DNA from: Paenisporosarcina quisquiliarum_A
Lineage (GTDB): Bacteria; Bacillota; Bacilli; Bacillales_A; Planococcaceae
Direction: 5' to 3'
Assembly: GCF_043641925.1 (NCBI RefSeq)
Contig: NZ_JBHZRU010000005.1
Location: 104,789 to 168,788 of the forward strand
DNA: 64,000 nucleotides
In this document: piece after piece, positions 36,470 through 44,975 of the stretch
How the letters are laid out: every line of letters begins with the position of its first letter
How positions within the stretch are numbered: position 1 is the stretch's first letter
The notes under the pieces: model-generated
The model's input: only the letters and a program-made list of their open reading frames with translations
What the model was told of the DNA's origin: nothing
The model's database searches: none
Position numbers and translations under genes: made by a program

Positions 36470-37213
36470 ATGTTTATTTCTATTAATAATGTTTGTTTTT
36501 CATATCCCAATTCAGAAAGTCCAGCACTTGATCATTTTTCAATGTCAATTGAAAAAGGGGAAGTCATTTCAATTTTAGGTCGAAGCGGAAGTGGAAAAAG
36601 TACTATTTTGCGCCTTCTTGCGGGACTTGAGAAACCAACAACTGGTTCACTAACAATACAAAATGAAGTTTTGTTTGATGACCAAACATTCTTGCAACCT
36701 GAAAAGCGTGGAATAGGAATGGTCTTTCAGGATTATGCATTATTTCCACATATGACTGTCGCTGAAAATATTCTATTTGGATTATTCCAGTTAAACAGAG
36801 CAGAAAAGAAGAATCGTCTCCAAGAAGTTTTAGAATTAGTTGAGTTGGAAGGCTTTGAAAAACGTTACCCACATCAGTTGAGTGGCGGACAACAACAAAG
36901 GGTAGCAATTGCAAGAGCTATAGCTCCAAATCCTCATTTAATCTTGTTAGACGAACCATTTAGTAACTTGGATGCTGAGTTGCAAGTGAAAATCCGAAAA
37001 GATTTGCGTGAAATTTTGAAAAAAGCTAATATTACTTCCATCTTTGTTACACATGATGAAAATGATGCACATGCCTTAGCTGATCGTATCGTGAAATTGA
37101 AAGATGGATGCATAGATTTAATTGGGAGACCATGCGATTTACTCGGAATACATCCGCATCCAACACCTCAATTTGAACAAATTGTTGAAACGAGAGAATT
37201 AGCAACTGTATAA
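36470..37213 (+). CDS. Iron ABC transporter ATP-binding protein
   Basis: 247 residues with Walker A LGRSGSGKST (about 36-45), the Q-loop VFQDYALFPHMTVAENI, the signature LSGGQQQRVAIARAI, Walker B LILLDEPFSNLD and the H-loop FVTHDEND. It is shorter than FbpC-type ATPases (about 350) because the C-terminal regulatory domain is absent. ATG at 36470 has AAAGGAG 10 bp before it; the frame to 36404 lies within the permease gene. Third gene of the Fur-controlled operon. Confidence 0.92.
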   Translation: MFISINNVCFSYPNSESPALDHFSMSIEKGEVISILGRSGSGKSTILRLLAGLEKPTTGSLTIQNEVLFDDQTFLQPEKRGIGMVFQDYALFPHMTVAENILFGLFQLNRAEKKNRLQEVLELVELEGFEKRYPHQLSGGQQQRVAIARAIAPNPHLILLDEPFSNLDAELQVKIRKDLREILKKANITSIFVTHDENDAHALADRIVKLKDGCIDLIGRPCDLLGIHPHPTPQFEQIVETRELATV

Positions 37214-37226
37214 ATTAATTTAAGTA

Positions 37227-37255
37227 TTGCAATTAATTTAAAGCAAGAGTAAAAT
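37227..37255 (+). promoter_or_regulatory. Predicted thrS promoter
   Basis: TTGCAA (37227-37232) and TAAAAT (37250-37255), 17-bp spacer, just upstream of the T-box leader. Confidence 0.6.
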
Positions 37256-37261
37256 GTCAAC

Positions 37262-37525
37262 ATAAGAATAATGAAATGCCAAGAAGAGGACAATATTTGT
37301 CTATACGACTTTAAGAGAGAGAAGCCATGGCTGGAAGCTTCTTAAGTACGATAGTCATTTAACCACCTCGGAGCAGCAACAGTGAAATTTTTAGTAATTG
37401 TTGACGGTAACGGCCCGTTAGCCGGCTCAAAGCTTCGTCTTTTTAGTCATGCGACTACTGAGAAGGAAGAAGGGTGGAACCACGAACTCAAACCTCGTCC
37501 CTTTCATAGGATGAGGTTTTTTTGC
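37262..37525 (+). promoter_or_regulatory. T-box riboswitch of thrS
   Basis: The T-box sequence AGGGTGGAACCACGA (37471-37485) is present, followed by a terminator stem (37491-37500 with 37509-37518) and seven T. Upstream, the Stem I region holds a candidate specifier ACC (37362-37364) followed by A, a threonine codon, and the GGAGCAGC segment that usually follows the specifier loop. Uncharged tRNA-Thr would favour the antiterminator. Confidence 0.93.
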
Positions 37526-37569
37526 GTTCATTTTTATACGAATAAAAAAATTTATAAGGAGTGGTCAAC

Positions 37570-39492
37570 ATGTCAGAAAACATTAAATTAACTTTTCCAG
37601 ATGGTGCAATAAAGGAGTTCCCAATTGGAACAACGACAGAAGATGTGGCTGCTTCAATTAGCCCAGGCTTACGTAAAAAAGCTTTAGCAGGTCAGTTAAA
37701 TGGTCAACTTGTCGATTTGAAAGCGCCACTCAAACAAGATGGAACAATTGCGATTGTGATGCCAGGATCAGATGAAGGTCTAGAAGTATTGCGTCATAGC
37801 TCAGCGCATTTATTAGCACAAGCAGTTAAACGTTTGTTCAAAGGTGTAAAACTTGGAGTAGGTCCTGTTATTGAAAACGGATTTTACTACGATATAGATT
37901 CCCCTGAACCAATAACTGCTGAGGATTTATTAGCAATTGAAAAAGAAATGAAAAAAATCATTAATGAGAACATTGAAATTGTTCGTCATGATGTAAGTCG
38001 TGCTGAAGCATTTGAAAAGTTTAAAGAAGATGAATATAAGATTGAGTTATTAGAAGCCATCGCTGAAGACGATCAAGTATCGATTTATGAGCAAGGTGAT
38101 TTCTTTGATTTATGTCGTGGAGTACATGTTCCTTCAACAGGCAAATTAAAAGAGTTTAAACTGTTAAGTATTGCTGGGGCTTACTGGCGTGGAAATAGTG
38201 ACAATAAAATGCTTCAACGTATTTACGGAACAGCATTCTTCACTAAAGAAGAACTTGCTGCCCACATGCAAATGTTAGAAGAAGCAAAAGAGCGAGATCA
38301 TCGTAAAATCGGTAAAGAATTAGATCTTTTCATGAATTCTCAAAAAGTGGGTCAAGGACTGCCGATGTGGTTGCCAAAAGGTGCGACAATCCGTCGTATT
38401 ATTGAACGATACATTGTCGATAAAGAAGTGAAACTAGGCTACGATCACGTTTATACGCCTGTAATGGGAAGTGTAGAGCTTTATAAAACGAGTGGTCACT
38501 GGGATCACTACCAAGAAAATATGTTCCCAGTCATGAGCATGGATAATGAGGATTTAGTTCTTCGTCCAATGAACTGTCCACATCATATGATGATTTTCAA
38601 AAATGGAATCCATTCATACCGAAACTTACCGATGCGTATTGCAGAATTAGGTACTATGCATCGTTATGAATTATCAGGTGCTTTAACAGGTCTACAACGT
38701 GTTCGTGGGATGACTTTAAATGATGCACATATTTTCGTTCGACCAGATCAAATCAAAGACGAGTTCAAACGCGTTGTTCAACTAGTAATCGATGTTTACA
38801 AGGACTTTGATTTGAATGATTACTCATTCCGTTTGTCATATCGTGATCCAGAAGACAAAGAAAAGTACTTTGATGATGATAACATGTGGAATAAAGCGCA
38901 AGGTATGATTAAAGAAGCAATGGATGAACTCGAATTAGAGTACTTTGAAGCTGAAGGTGAAGCTGCATTCTACGGTCCAAAACTAGACGTAATGGTTAAA
39001 ACAGCTCTAGGGAAAGAAGAAACATTATCGACAGTGCAATTAGATTTCCTATTACCAGAACGCTTTGATCTTTCTTATATTGGTGAAGATGGAAAACAAC
39101 ATCGTCCAGTTGTTATTCACCGTGGGGTGGTATCAACAATGGAACGTTTCGTAGCTTTCTTAATCGAAGAATACAAAGGCGCATTCCCAACATGGTTAGC
39201 TCCAGTCCAAGTACAAGTTATTCCAGTTTCTAATGAAGTGCATTTTGAGTATGCAAAAGGAGTGATTGAAAAACTCCAAGCTGCTGGTCTTCGTGTTGAA
39301 ATGGATGATCGTGACGAAAAACTAGGATACAAAATTCGCGAAGCTCAAATGCAAAAGATTCCGTACATGTTGGTTCTTGGCGATAAAGAGCTAGAAAGCG
39401 GTTTTGTAAACGTTCGTAAATATGGAGAGCAAAATTCTGAAAGCATTGCTTTTGATGAATTCCTTTCTCGTATTTCAAAAGAAAACCAATAA
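37570..39492 (+). CDS. thrS: Threonyl-tRNA synthetase
   Basis: Charges tRNA-Thr. 640 residues: TGS domain (about 1-62), editing/SAD domain with HSSAHLLAQA (HxxxH) and the later LCRGVHVPSTG Cys/His, and the class II catalytic core with motif 2 (TMHRYELSGALTGLQRVRGM) and zinc ligands (NCPHH). Motif 3 (HRGVVSTMERF) and an anticodon-binding domain with DDRDEKLGYKIREAQ follow. ATG at 37570 follows AAGGAGTGG. It is controlled by the T-box above and ends without an obvious strong terminator before the infC promoter. Confidence 0.97.
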   Translation: MSENIKLTFPDGAIKEFPIGTTTEDVAASISPGLRKKALAGQLNGQLVDLKAPLKQDGTIAIVMPGSDEGLEVLRHSSAHLLAQAVKRLFKGVKLGVGPVIENGFYYDIDSPEPITAEDLLAIEKEMKKIINENIEIVRHDVSRAEAFEKFKEDEYKIELLEAIAEDDQVSIYEQGDFFDLCRGVHVPSTGKLKEFKLLSIAGAYWRGNSDNKMLQRIYGTAFFTKEELAAHMQMLEEAKERDHRKIGKELDLFMNSQKVGQGLPMWLPKGATIRRIIERYIVDKEVKLGYDHVYTPVMGSVELYKTSGHWDHYQENMFPVMSMDNEDLVLRPMNCPHHMMIFKNGIHSYRNLPMRIAELGTMHRYELSGALTGLQRVRGMTLNDAHIFVRPDQIKDEFKRVVQLVIDVYKDFDLNDYSFRLSYRDPEDKEKYFDDDNMWNKAQGMIKEAMDELELEYFEAEGEAAFYGPKLDVMVKTALGKEETLSTVQLDFLLPERFDLSYIGEDGKQHRPVVIHRGVVSTMERFVAFLIEEYKGAFPTWLAPVQVQVIPVSNEVHFEYAKGVIEKLQAAGLRVEMDDRDEKLGYKIREAQMQKIPYMLVLGDKELESGFVNVRKYGEQNSESIAFDEFLSRISKENQ

Positions 39493-39498
39493 ACACTA

Positions 39499-39527
39499 TT
39501 GACAGTCATAGTTCCAAGTGATATAGT
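39499..39527 (+). promoter_or_regulatory. Promoter of the infC operon
   Basis: TTGACA (39499-39504) and TATAGT (39522-39527), 17-bp spacer. Confidence 0.75.
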
Positions 39528-39533
39528 TATTAA

Positions 39534-39698
39534 GGTTAATGAATACAAGTTTGTGGTATAAGTAGAGGCTGCCCGCTTCTCACCTGATCGACACATTATG
39601 TTGTTTACAGGTAGACACACGATTGAACGTAACGTACAGTGTTGTACGTAACATATATCGGCGGGCGGACATCTTATAAAATGTCCGCTCGTTTTTTT
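39534..39698 (+). ncRNA. Ribosomal protein L20 leader
   Basis: A structured leader of about 165 nt ends in a GC-rich terminator (39662-39672 with 39681-39691, then seven T) ahead of infC-rpmI-rplT. In B. subtilis L20 binds the equivalent leader and promotes termination. The GTACGTAACATATATCGGCG region just before the terminator would provide the alternative pairing. Identified by position and terminator rather than by a covariance model. Confidence 0.8.
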
Positions 39699-39792
39699 AT
39701 TGTCCGGAACGGCGTAACTGACTCGTTAGGAATTCCTAATTAGCAATATGCCCAAACCACGTATTCGCGACACTACCTGGAGGTGGATTACT

Positions 39793-40311
39793 ATTAGCAA
39801 AGACATGTATGTAAACGATGGCATTCGCGCACGTGAACTTCGAATTATAGACCAAAATGGTGAACAATTAGGAGTAAAAACGCGTAACGAAGCGCTTGAA
39901 ATTGCCGCTAACGTTAATTTGGATCTTGTCCTTGTGGCCCCTCAAGCCAAGCCACCAGTCGCTCGTATCATGGACTATGGTAAATTCAAGTTTGAGAATC
40001 AAAAGAAAGATCGTGAAATTCGTAAAAATCAAAAGATTATTGTATTGAAAGAGGTTCGTTTGAGCCCAACAATCGATGAGCATGATTTCCAAACGAAATT
40101 ACGTAACGCGATCAAGTTCCTTGAAAAAGGCGACAAAGTTAAAGCATCTATTCGTTTTAAAGGCCGTGCAATTACGCACAAAGAAATTGGTCAACGCGTA
40201 TTAGATCGCTTTGCAGAAGCTTGTGCTGAAGTATCGACGGTTGAACAAAAACCGAAGATGGAAGGCCGTAGCATGTTCTTAGTGTTACAACCAAAGAACG
40301 AGAAAAAGTAA
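39793..40311 (+). CDS. infC: Translation initiation factor IF-3 (AUU start)
   Basis: IF-3 prevents subunit association and checks start-codon pairing. 172 residues (ISKDMYVNDGIRAREL...), with the N-domain, the lysine-rich linker KKDREIRKNQKI and the C-domain. The start is taken as ATT at 39793, since GGAGGTGG lies 6 bp upstream and AUU initiation is the known self-regulatory device of infC. The ATG at 39748 has no ribosome binding site, and the extra 15 residues are not IF-3-like. First gene of infC-rpmI-rplT. Confidence 0.93.
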   Translation: MSKDMYVNDGIRARELRIIDQNGEQLGVKTRNEALEIAANVNLDLVLVAPQAKPPVARIMDYGKFKFENQKKDREIRKNQKIIVLKEVRLSPTIDEHDFQTKLRNAIKFLEKGDKVKASIRFKGRAITHKEIGQRVLDRFAEACAEVSTVEQKPKMEGRSMFLVLQPKNEKK

Positions 40312-40341
40312 GATCTACGAACAGTTTAGGAGGAATTTGAC

Positions 40342-40542
40342 ATGCCAAAAATGAAAACTCACCGCGGCGCGGCTAAGCGTTTTAAAAAGACCGGTTCTGG
40401 AAAAATTAGACGTGCTAGTGCTTACCGCAGTCACTTATTCGCTAACAAGTCAACAAAAGCTAAACGTAAGTTACGTAAAGGTGGACTTGTATCAAAAGGT
40501 GATTACAAACGTATCAAATCACTTATCGCTTACATGAAATAA
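40342..40542 (+). CDS. rpmI: 50S ribosomal protein L35
   Basis: 66 residues, very basic, beginning MPKMKTHRGAAKRFKKTGSG and ending in KSLIAYMK, the standard L35 sequence layout. TAGGAGG is well placed before the ATG. Second gene of the L20-controlled operon. Confidence 0.97.
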   Translation: MPKMKTHRGAAKRFKKTGSGKIRRASAYRSHLFANKSTKAKRKLRKGGLVSKGDYKRIKSLIAYMK

Positions 40543-40587
40543 AACTCGAAATTTAATTGTTCGAAATAATAGCAGGAGGTAATTATT

Positions 40588-40947
40588 ATGCCACGTGTAA
40601 AAAGCACACCAGTCACAAAAAGACGTCGTAATAAAGTTCTAAAATTAGCAAAAGGTTATTATGGTGCTAAAAAATTACTTTATAAAGTAGCAAACCAAGC
40701 AGTTATGAAATCAGGTATGTACGCATACCGTGACCGTCGTAACAAGAAACGTGACTTCCGTAGATTATGGATCACTCGTATCAATGCAGCAGCTCGCATG
40801 AATGGTCTTTCATATAGCCGTTTAATGCACGGTTTGAAATTAGCTGGTATCGAAGTTAACCGTAAAATGTTAGCTGAATTAGCTGTTTCTGACTCTGCAG
40901 CATTCACACAATTAGCAGACGCTGCTAAAAAAGCAATGAATAACTAA
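40588..40947 (+). CDS. rplT: 50S ribosomal protein L20
   Basis: 119 residues beginning MPRVKSTPVTKRRRNK, with the long basic helix and a globular C-domain containing NGLSYSRLMHGLKLAGI. Besides assembling the 50S subunit, L20 is the expected ligand of the leader at 39534. AGGAGGT precedes the ATG; a terminator follows. Confidence 0.97.
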   Translation: MPRVKSTPVTKRRRNKVLKLAKGYYGAKKLLYKVANQAVMKSGMYAYRDRRNKKRDFRRLWITRINAAARMNGLSYSRLMHGLKLAGIEVNRKMLAELAVSDSAAFTQLADAAKKAMNN

Positions 40948-40959
40948 TTTTTAACTATT

Positions 40960-40994
40960 AAAAAGGCTGATGGATTTCCCGTCAGTCTTTTTTT
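40960..40994 (+). terminator. Terminator after rplT
   Basis: Stem GGCTGATGG (40965-40973) with CCGTCAGTC (40979-40987), flanking A and T runs. Confidence 0.9.
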
Positions 40995-41263
40995 GTACCG
41001 AAAAATTAAGATTACTTCAGTTTATGAATAAACATAGAGATCTCAATCAACTAAAATGTTTTAATACTGAAAATAGATAGAGAAAATTAATTGAGTGAAT
41101 TTCTATTCTTGTTTAATATGTTCGTGTTATATAAAAATTGCTAGGTTATTCAAATAGTCATGTTCACGAATTTAGGACAATCCTATATTTTTTAAAATCA
41201 TTATATTAAGACGATACACATGGTATGCTTGCTTTATTGATTAAACGATCGAAGGAGAAGTAT
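40995..41263. other. AT-rich spacer before ysdA
   Basis: About 270 bp, strongly AT-rich, with no ORF or convincing repeat. The ysdA ribosome binding site GAAGGAG lies at its end. Confidence 0.5.
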
Positions 41264-41542
41264 ATGAATCTATTGCCAGTACTATTGATTATCTTAATGT
41301 CGATTATTGCCTTCGTAGCAATGGGTGTAGACAAGCGGAAGGCTAGACAGCACCAGTATCGAATTTCGGAAAAAACATTGTGGATTGTAGCACTTCTAGG
41401 AGGGGCTATCGGTTCGTACTTGGGTATGATTTTCTTTCGACACAAAACGAAGCACTTAAACTTTCGAATTGGATTCACTTTATTAGCAGTTGGTCAATTA
41501 ACTTTGCTATTTTGGATTTATTTTATTCGTGATTATCGATAA
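41264..41542 (+). CDS. ysdA: DUF1294 membrane protein (YsdA)
   Basis: 92 residues, with an N-terminal hydrophobic helix (about 3-22), the cytosolic DKRKARQHQYRISEKTL segment typical of DUF1294, a second helix (about 38-58) and a third (about 68-85). The gene follows rplT as in B. subtilis. ATG at 41264 follows GAAGGAGAA; the longer frame from 41225 has no site. Function unknown. Confidence 0.88.
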   Translation: MNLLPVLLIILMSIIAFVAMGVDKRKARQHQYRISEKTLWIVALLGGAIGSYLGMIFFRHKTKHLNFRIGFTLLAVGQLTLLFWIYFIRDYR

Positions 41543-41563
41543 ATAGATCGATTTAGAATTCAA

Positions 41564-41602
41564 GTGAAAACCCGTTACGAAATTAATCGTGACGGGTTTT
41601 AT
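41564..41602. terminator. Bidirectional terminator between ysdA and ysdB
   Basis: AAAACCCGTTACGA (41567-41580) pairs with TCGTGACGGGTTTT (41587-41600). Confidence 0.9.
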
Positions 41603-41986
41603 TTATTCGTTCATTAAATTTTCGATTGGGTTTTTCCAACTAATTTTGGCATCAGGATAATTCATGTGAATCTCATTCTCTAAAAAAAGAAAATCCTCTT
41701 TCGTCATTCCTTGTAAGGTCATTGTGTCCTTTACCCACACAAATATCGACACAACTTCAAATGAATCCTTTGTGGTTCCTAAATACTTTTCACCTTCGAA
41801 TAATGCACCCTTGTAGGTGATGAAAAAATTTTTTCTCACATTTTTAATATCATCGTAAAAATAGTACGAATTTTTTTCAACTGCTTCATCTAATTTTCTT
41901 TTAGGATCCATTAAAAACGAAATTCCACGGTAAAATAAATAAATAATAAATGCAAGAACAACGAAACGTAATAAAACAATTATCAT
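41603..41986 (-). CDS. ysdB: YsdB-like protein
   Basis: 127 residues with an N-terminal membrane anchor (about 2-22) followed by a cytosolic domain containing DPKRKLDEAVEKNSYYFYDD and FFITYKGALFEGEKYLGTT. This matches YsdB, reported as a sigma-W-related protein in Bacillus. AAGGGGG precedes the ATG at 41986. It converges with ysdA over a shared terminator. Molecular role not established. Confidence 0.82.
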   Translation of the reverse strand: MIIVLLRFVVLAFIIYLFYRGISFLMDPKRKLDEAVEKNSYYFYDDIKNVRKNFFITYKGALFEGEKYLGTTKDSFEVVSIFVWVKDTMTLQGMTKEDFLFLENEIHMNYPDAKISWKNPIENLMNE

Positions 41987-42083
41987 AATGAACCCCCTTT
42001 TGGGCAGACGTGTTACTATTATATACGGATTACCTTATAAAATGGTTTCAATTTTATGAAAAAGATTTGAGAGGGGCTTTAAT

Positions 42084-42569
42084 ATGCAATTACAACCTTT
42101 ATTTACAATGCAAAAGACTTTAGATACTTATATACAAACTGAAAAAAACATCTCCAATGATGTCTTTTTAGAAAAAGGATTAGCTCTTTTAGTAGAACTT
42201 GCAGAACTTGCAAATGAAACTCGTTGCTTTAAATTTTGGAGTGAAAAAGGACCTTCTGAAAAAGAAGTCATACTTGAGGAATATGTTGATTCAATTCACT
42301 TTCTATTGTCCCTTGGTATTGAAATGAACTTTAATACATTAGAAAAGTGGCCAAAGAGCCACAAGGAAGAATCTCTCACTTTATTATTTTTGCACACACA
42401 ATCTTCCATTAATCAATTCTTATTGGAACCTACTATGAATCAATACATGGATATTTGGTCGTGGTATGGGGCACTGGCAGAGAAATTAGGATTTATTCAT
42501 GAAGATGTGGTACAAGCATACAATGCTAAGAATGAAAAAAATTATGAACGACAACGCTCTGGTTATTAA
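42084..42569 (+). CDS. Dimeric dUTPase-like (all-alpha NTP pyrophosphatase)
   Basis: 161 residues. EKGLALLVELAELANETRCFKFW and EEYVDSIHFLLSLGIEM are the two helices with Glu/Asp clusters that bind magnesium in the MazG/dUTPase_2 superfamily. dUTP hydrolysis would keep uracil out of DNA and supply dUMP. ATG at 42084 follows GAGAGGGG. It stands between ysdB and the M42 peptidase as in several Bacillus genomes. Exact nucleotide preference is inferred from the subfamily. Confidence 0.82.
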   Translation: MQLQPLFTMQKTLDTYIQTEKNISNDVFLEKGLALLVELAELANETRCFKFWSEKGPSEKEVILEEYVDSIHFLLSLGIEMNFNTLEKWPKSHKEESLTLLFLHTQSSINQFLLEPTMNQYMDIWSWYGALAEKLGFIHEDVVQAYNAKNEKNYERQRSGY

Positions 42570-42638
42570 AGAAAATTTTGAATACTGTACGCGTATACAT
42601 TATAATAAAATGGACGGTATATTTAGGAGGGCGAAATA

Positions 42639-43727
42639 ATGACGAAACTAGATCCAACGTTAACGATGTTAAAAGAACTAACTGACGCTAAAGCAATTCC
42701 AGGTAATGAACGTGAAGCTCGCGATGTTATGAGAAAATACATAGAACCATTTGCAGATAAAATGGATACAGATAATTTGGGAAGTCTTATTGCTGAAAAA
42801 GTTGGGGACCCTAATGGACCGAAAATTATGGTAGCTGGACATTTAGATGAAGTAGGATTCATGGTTTCACAAATTGATGAAAAAGGATTTTTGAAATTCC
42901 AAACCGTCGGTGGATGGTGGTCACAAGTGATGTTAGCTCAGCGTGTAACGATTGTTACTCGTAAAGGAAAATCAGTCACTGGTGTAATAGGCTCAAAACC
43001 ACCACATATTTTGCCAGCTGAAGTTCGTAACAAGCCAGTTGATATTAAAGATATGTTTATTGATATCGGTGCATCATCAAAAGAAGAAGCAATGGAGTGG
43101 GGCGTTTTACCAGGAGACATGGTAACTCCTTATTTCGAATTTACTGTCATGAACAATGAAAAACTTTTATTAGCAAAAGCTTGGGATAACCGTATCGGTT
43201 GTGCGATTGCTATTGATGTTTTAAAAGCTCTAAAAGACGAAAAACATCCTAATATTGTATATGGTGTCGGAGCTGCCCAAGAAGAGATTGGTTTAAGAGG
43301 AGCGCGCACAGCGGCTGCTAAGATTAAACCTGATATTGGGTTTGCTGTTGATGTGGGTATAGCAGGCGACACGCCCGGAATTACAGCGAAAGAATCAACT
43401 AGTAAAATGGGTGCAGGTCCACAGATTGTTCTATTTGATGCATCCATGGTGTCTCATAAAGGACTACGCGATTTAGTAGTTGATGTAGCAGATGAAAACA
43501 ACATTCCATATCAATTCGAAACGATTCCTGGTGGAGGAACAGATGCTGGAGCTATTCATTTAACCGCGAATGGTGTTCCTTCTTTAGCCATTGGTGTTGC
43601 TACTCGTTATATTCATTCTCATGCTGGTATTTTACATCGTGATGACTATGAAAATGCTGTGAAATTAATCGTAGCAGTAATTAAAAAGCTCGATAAAGAA
43701 ACAGTGAATGAAATTATTTTTAACTAA
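42639..43727 (+). CDS. ysdC: M42 family glutamyl/aminopeptidase YsdC
   Basis: 362-residue cytosolic metallopeptidase that forms large self-compartmentalised complexes in the family. Two-metal site: VAGHLDEVGFMV (His near 68), AWDNRIGCA (bridging Asp), AAQEEIGLRGA (catalytic Glu), AVDVGIAGD and HSHAGIL. All ligands are present, so it should be active. AGGAGGGCG precedes the ATG. Monocistronic by the terminator downstream. Confidence 0.93.
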   Translation: MTKLDPTLTMLKELTDAKAIPGNEREARDVMRKYIEPFADKMDTDNLGSLIAEKVGDPNGPKIMVAGHLDEVGFMVSQIDEKGFLKFQTVGGWWSQVMLAQRVTIVTRKGKSVTGVIGSKPPHILPAEVRNKPVDIKDMFIDIGASSKEEAMEWGVLPGDMVTPYFEFTVMNNEKLLLAKAWDNRIGCAIAIDVLKALKDEKHPNIVYGVGAAQEEIGLRGARTAAAKIKPDIGFAVDVGIAGDTPGITAKESTSKMGAGPQIVLFDASMVSHKGLRDLVVDVADENNIPYQFETIPGGGTDAGAIHLTANGVPSLAIGVATRYIHSHAGILHRDDYENAVKLIVAVIKKLDKETVNEIIFN

Positions 43728-43740
43728 ATTAGGTTTTTAA

Positions 43741-43768
43741 AGCATCGCTTATGCGGTGTTTTTTTTAT
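43741..43768 (+). terminator. Terminator after ysdC
   Basis: Eight-bp stem AGCATCGC (43741-43748) with GCGGTGTT (43753-43760), TTAT loop, T run. Confidence 0.8.
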
Positions 43769-43838
43769 TGAGAATATAGTAGAAAGAAATCAAACAAGCT
43801 ATATACATCTCTCTAGCAATTAGAACCAATATTTTAAA

Positions 43839-43876
43839 AATGAAGCATAGTTTCCTGACTACGCTTCATTTTTTTG
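43839..43876. terminator. Second terminator-like hairpin
   Basis: AATGAAGCATAGT pairs with ACTACGCTTCATT (one mismatch), then T7. There is no gene directly before it; it may be a back-up terminator or the remains of a lost gene. Confidence 0.65.
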
Positions 43877-44097
43877 ATTTTTTTAAGTTGAAATCATCAA
43901 ACATATTAAAAGTTCTAAGTAAAAAGATTAATGATAGCATTGAAAATAAAATAACTAGAAATACTCTATAGCTCTTTCCATTTTGCCTAGTTCCTTTTTC
44001 TATCTATTAATATTTTATATATGAAAGGCAAATACGGATCGAATGGACATTTAATAGAAGTCTATTACTTTCCAAATGAATGGAGGTGTAATCAATT
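43877..44097. other. AT-rich spacer
   Basis: No ORF or repeat seen. It ends in GGAGGTG, the ribosome binding site of the next gene. Confidence 0.45.
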
Positions 44098-44541
44098 ATG
44101 AAATCATATAACGAAAAGAAATGGGAAAGAAAAGAAGGTTGTAATTGTTGGAAGTGTCGTGAAAACGAAGAGGTTCATGAAAAAATTGTAATCAATGTAG
44201 ATTGCAATAAGGAACATGATCGAGACAATCAAAAAAATGATTATGATAAAAAAGATCAAGATAAAAAAGACCATGAGAAAAAGCATGATAGTAACAAATG
44301 GATTCGCGAAATATTAGAAAAAAACTTTTTGTATAAAGAAGTGACCTTCTTTACTAAAGATTCCACACATACTGAAGGAATAGTATCAGAAGTGGGCAAG
44401 GAATTTGTGAAATTGGTTAGAGGAAATGAACCAATCGAAGTTGAGAGTAATTGCGAAAATGATGAAGAACTTGAAGAATTCGACCTATACTTTATTAGAT
44501 TAGACTGTATTTGTGGGTTCGGACGCGAAACAGAAGATTAA
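44098..44541 (+). CDS. Hypothetical protein: Cys cluster, charged linker, Lsm-like end
   Basis: I do not recognise the family. 147 residues in three parts: an N-terminal GCNCWKCRENEE (three Cys within six residues), a very charged low-complexity linker (about 45-63, KKDQDKKDHEKKHD), and a C-terminal domain (about 70-140) with VTFFTKDSTHTEGIVSEVGK and a final LDCICGFG. Charged linkers and Cys-rich ends are common in spore-coat proteins, so a coat role is a possibility, not a conclusion. TGGAGGTG precedes the ATG; a terminator follows, so it is monocistronic. Confidence 0.65.
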   Translation: MKSYNEKKWERKEGCNCWKCRENEEVHEKIVINVDCNKEHDRDNQKNDYDKKDQDKKDHEKKHDSNKWIREILEKNFLYKEVTFFTKDSTHTEGIVSEVGKEFVKLVRGNEPIEVESNCENDEELEEFDLYFIRLDCICGFGRETED

Positions 44542-44575
44542 TTTCTAATGACAATGTTGTATAAATACTTTGGAG

Positions 44576-44606
44576 AAACGTCTAAATATTTTTAGACGTT
44601 TTTCTT
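44576..44606 (+). terminator. Terminator after the Cys-rich gene
   Basis: Perfect 11-bp stem AAACGTCTAAA (44576-44586) with TTTAGACGTTT (44591-44601), TATT loop, T-rich tail. Confidence 0.88.
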
Positions 44607-44710
44607 TTATTAATTAATGACTTTTAAAGTTATTATGATAACTATTCTTTTTAAGAAAAATTCTTTCATACATTGAAGATTTTCATATTTCGTTAATAAT
44701 AGTTTACTTT

Positions 44711-44751
44711 ATGTTAAGTATAATGTACATTATGTATAGTATACTTAACAT
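44711..44751. promoter_or_regulatory. Large palindromic operator of the HTH-membrane operon
   Basis: ATGTTAAGTATA (44711-44722) and TATACTTAACAT (44740-44751) are perfect 12-bp inverted arms 17 bp apart. Between and overlapping them is a second perfect palindrome TAATGTACATTA (44721-44732). It ends 14 bp before the regulator's start codon, so autoregulation is the simplest reading. Confidence 0.7.
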
Positions 44752-44765
44752 GAGGGGTTGATGAA

Positions 44766-44975
44766 ATGCTCCATAACCGAGTCAAGGAACTCCGAGCAAG
44801 GTATGGTTTTTCTCAAGGTGAATTAGGTGAGAGAGTTGGTGTCACGAGACAAACCATTGCATTTATTGAAAAAGGTGAATTCTCACCATCTGTAACATTA
44901 GCTTTAAAACTGTCTAGAGAATTTGAAATAAAAGTAGATGAATTATTTTGGTTAGAGGGGGAGAAACCATCATGA
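44766..44975 (+). CDS. Small Cro/CI-type HTH regulator
   Basis: 69 residues consisting of little more than an HTH_3 domain: VKELRARYGFSQGELGERVG, then TRQTIAFIEKGEFSPSVTLALKL and a short acidic end. Such minimal regulators commonly precede membrane proteins of unknown role. GAGGGG lies 8 bp before the ATG. Its stop overlaps the next gene as ATGA. The upstream palindromes are the likely binding site. Confidence 0.88.
   Translation: MLHNRVKELRARYGFSQGELGERVGVTRQTIAFIEKGEFSPSVTLALKLSREFEIKVDELFWLEGEKPS

Noticed and set aside
39748..39792. ATG start and 15-residue N-terminal extension of IF-3
   Set aside because: No ribosome binding site and no resemblance to IF-3; the AUU start fits better.
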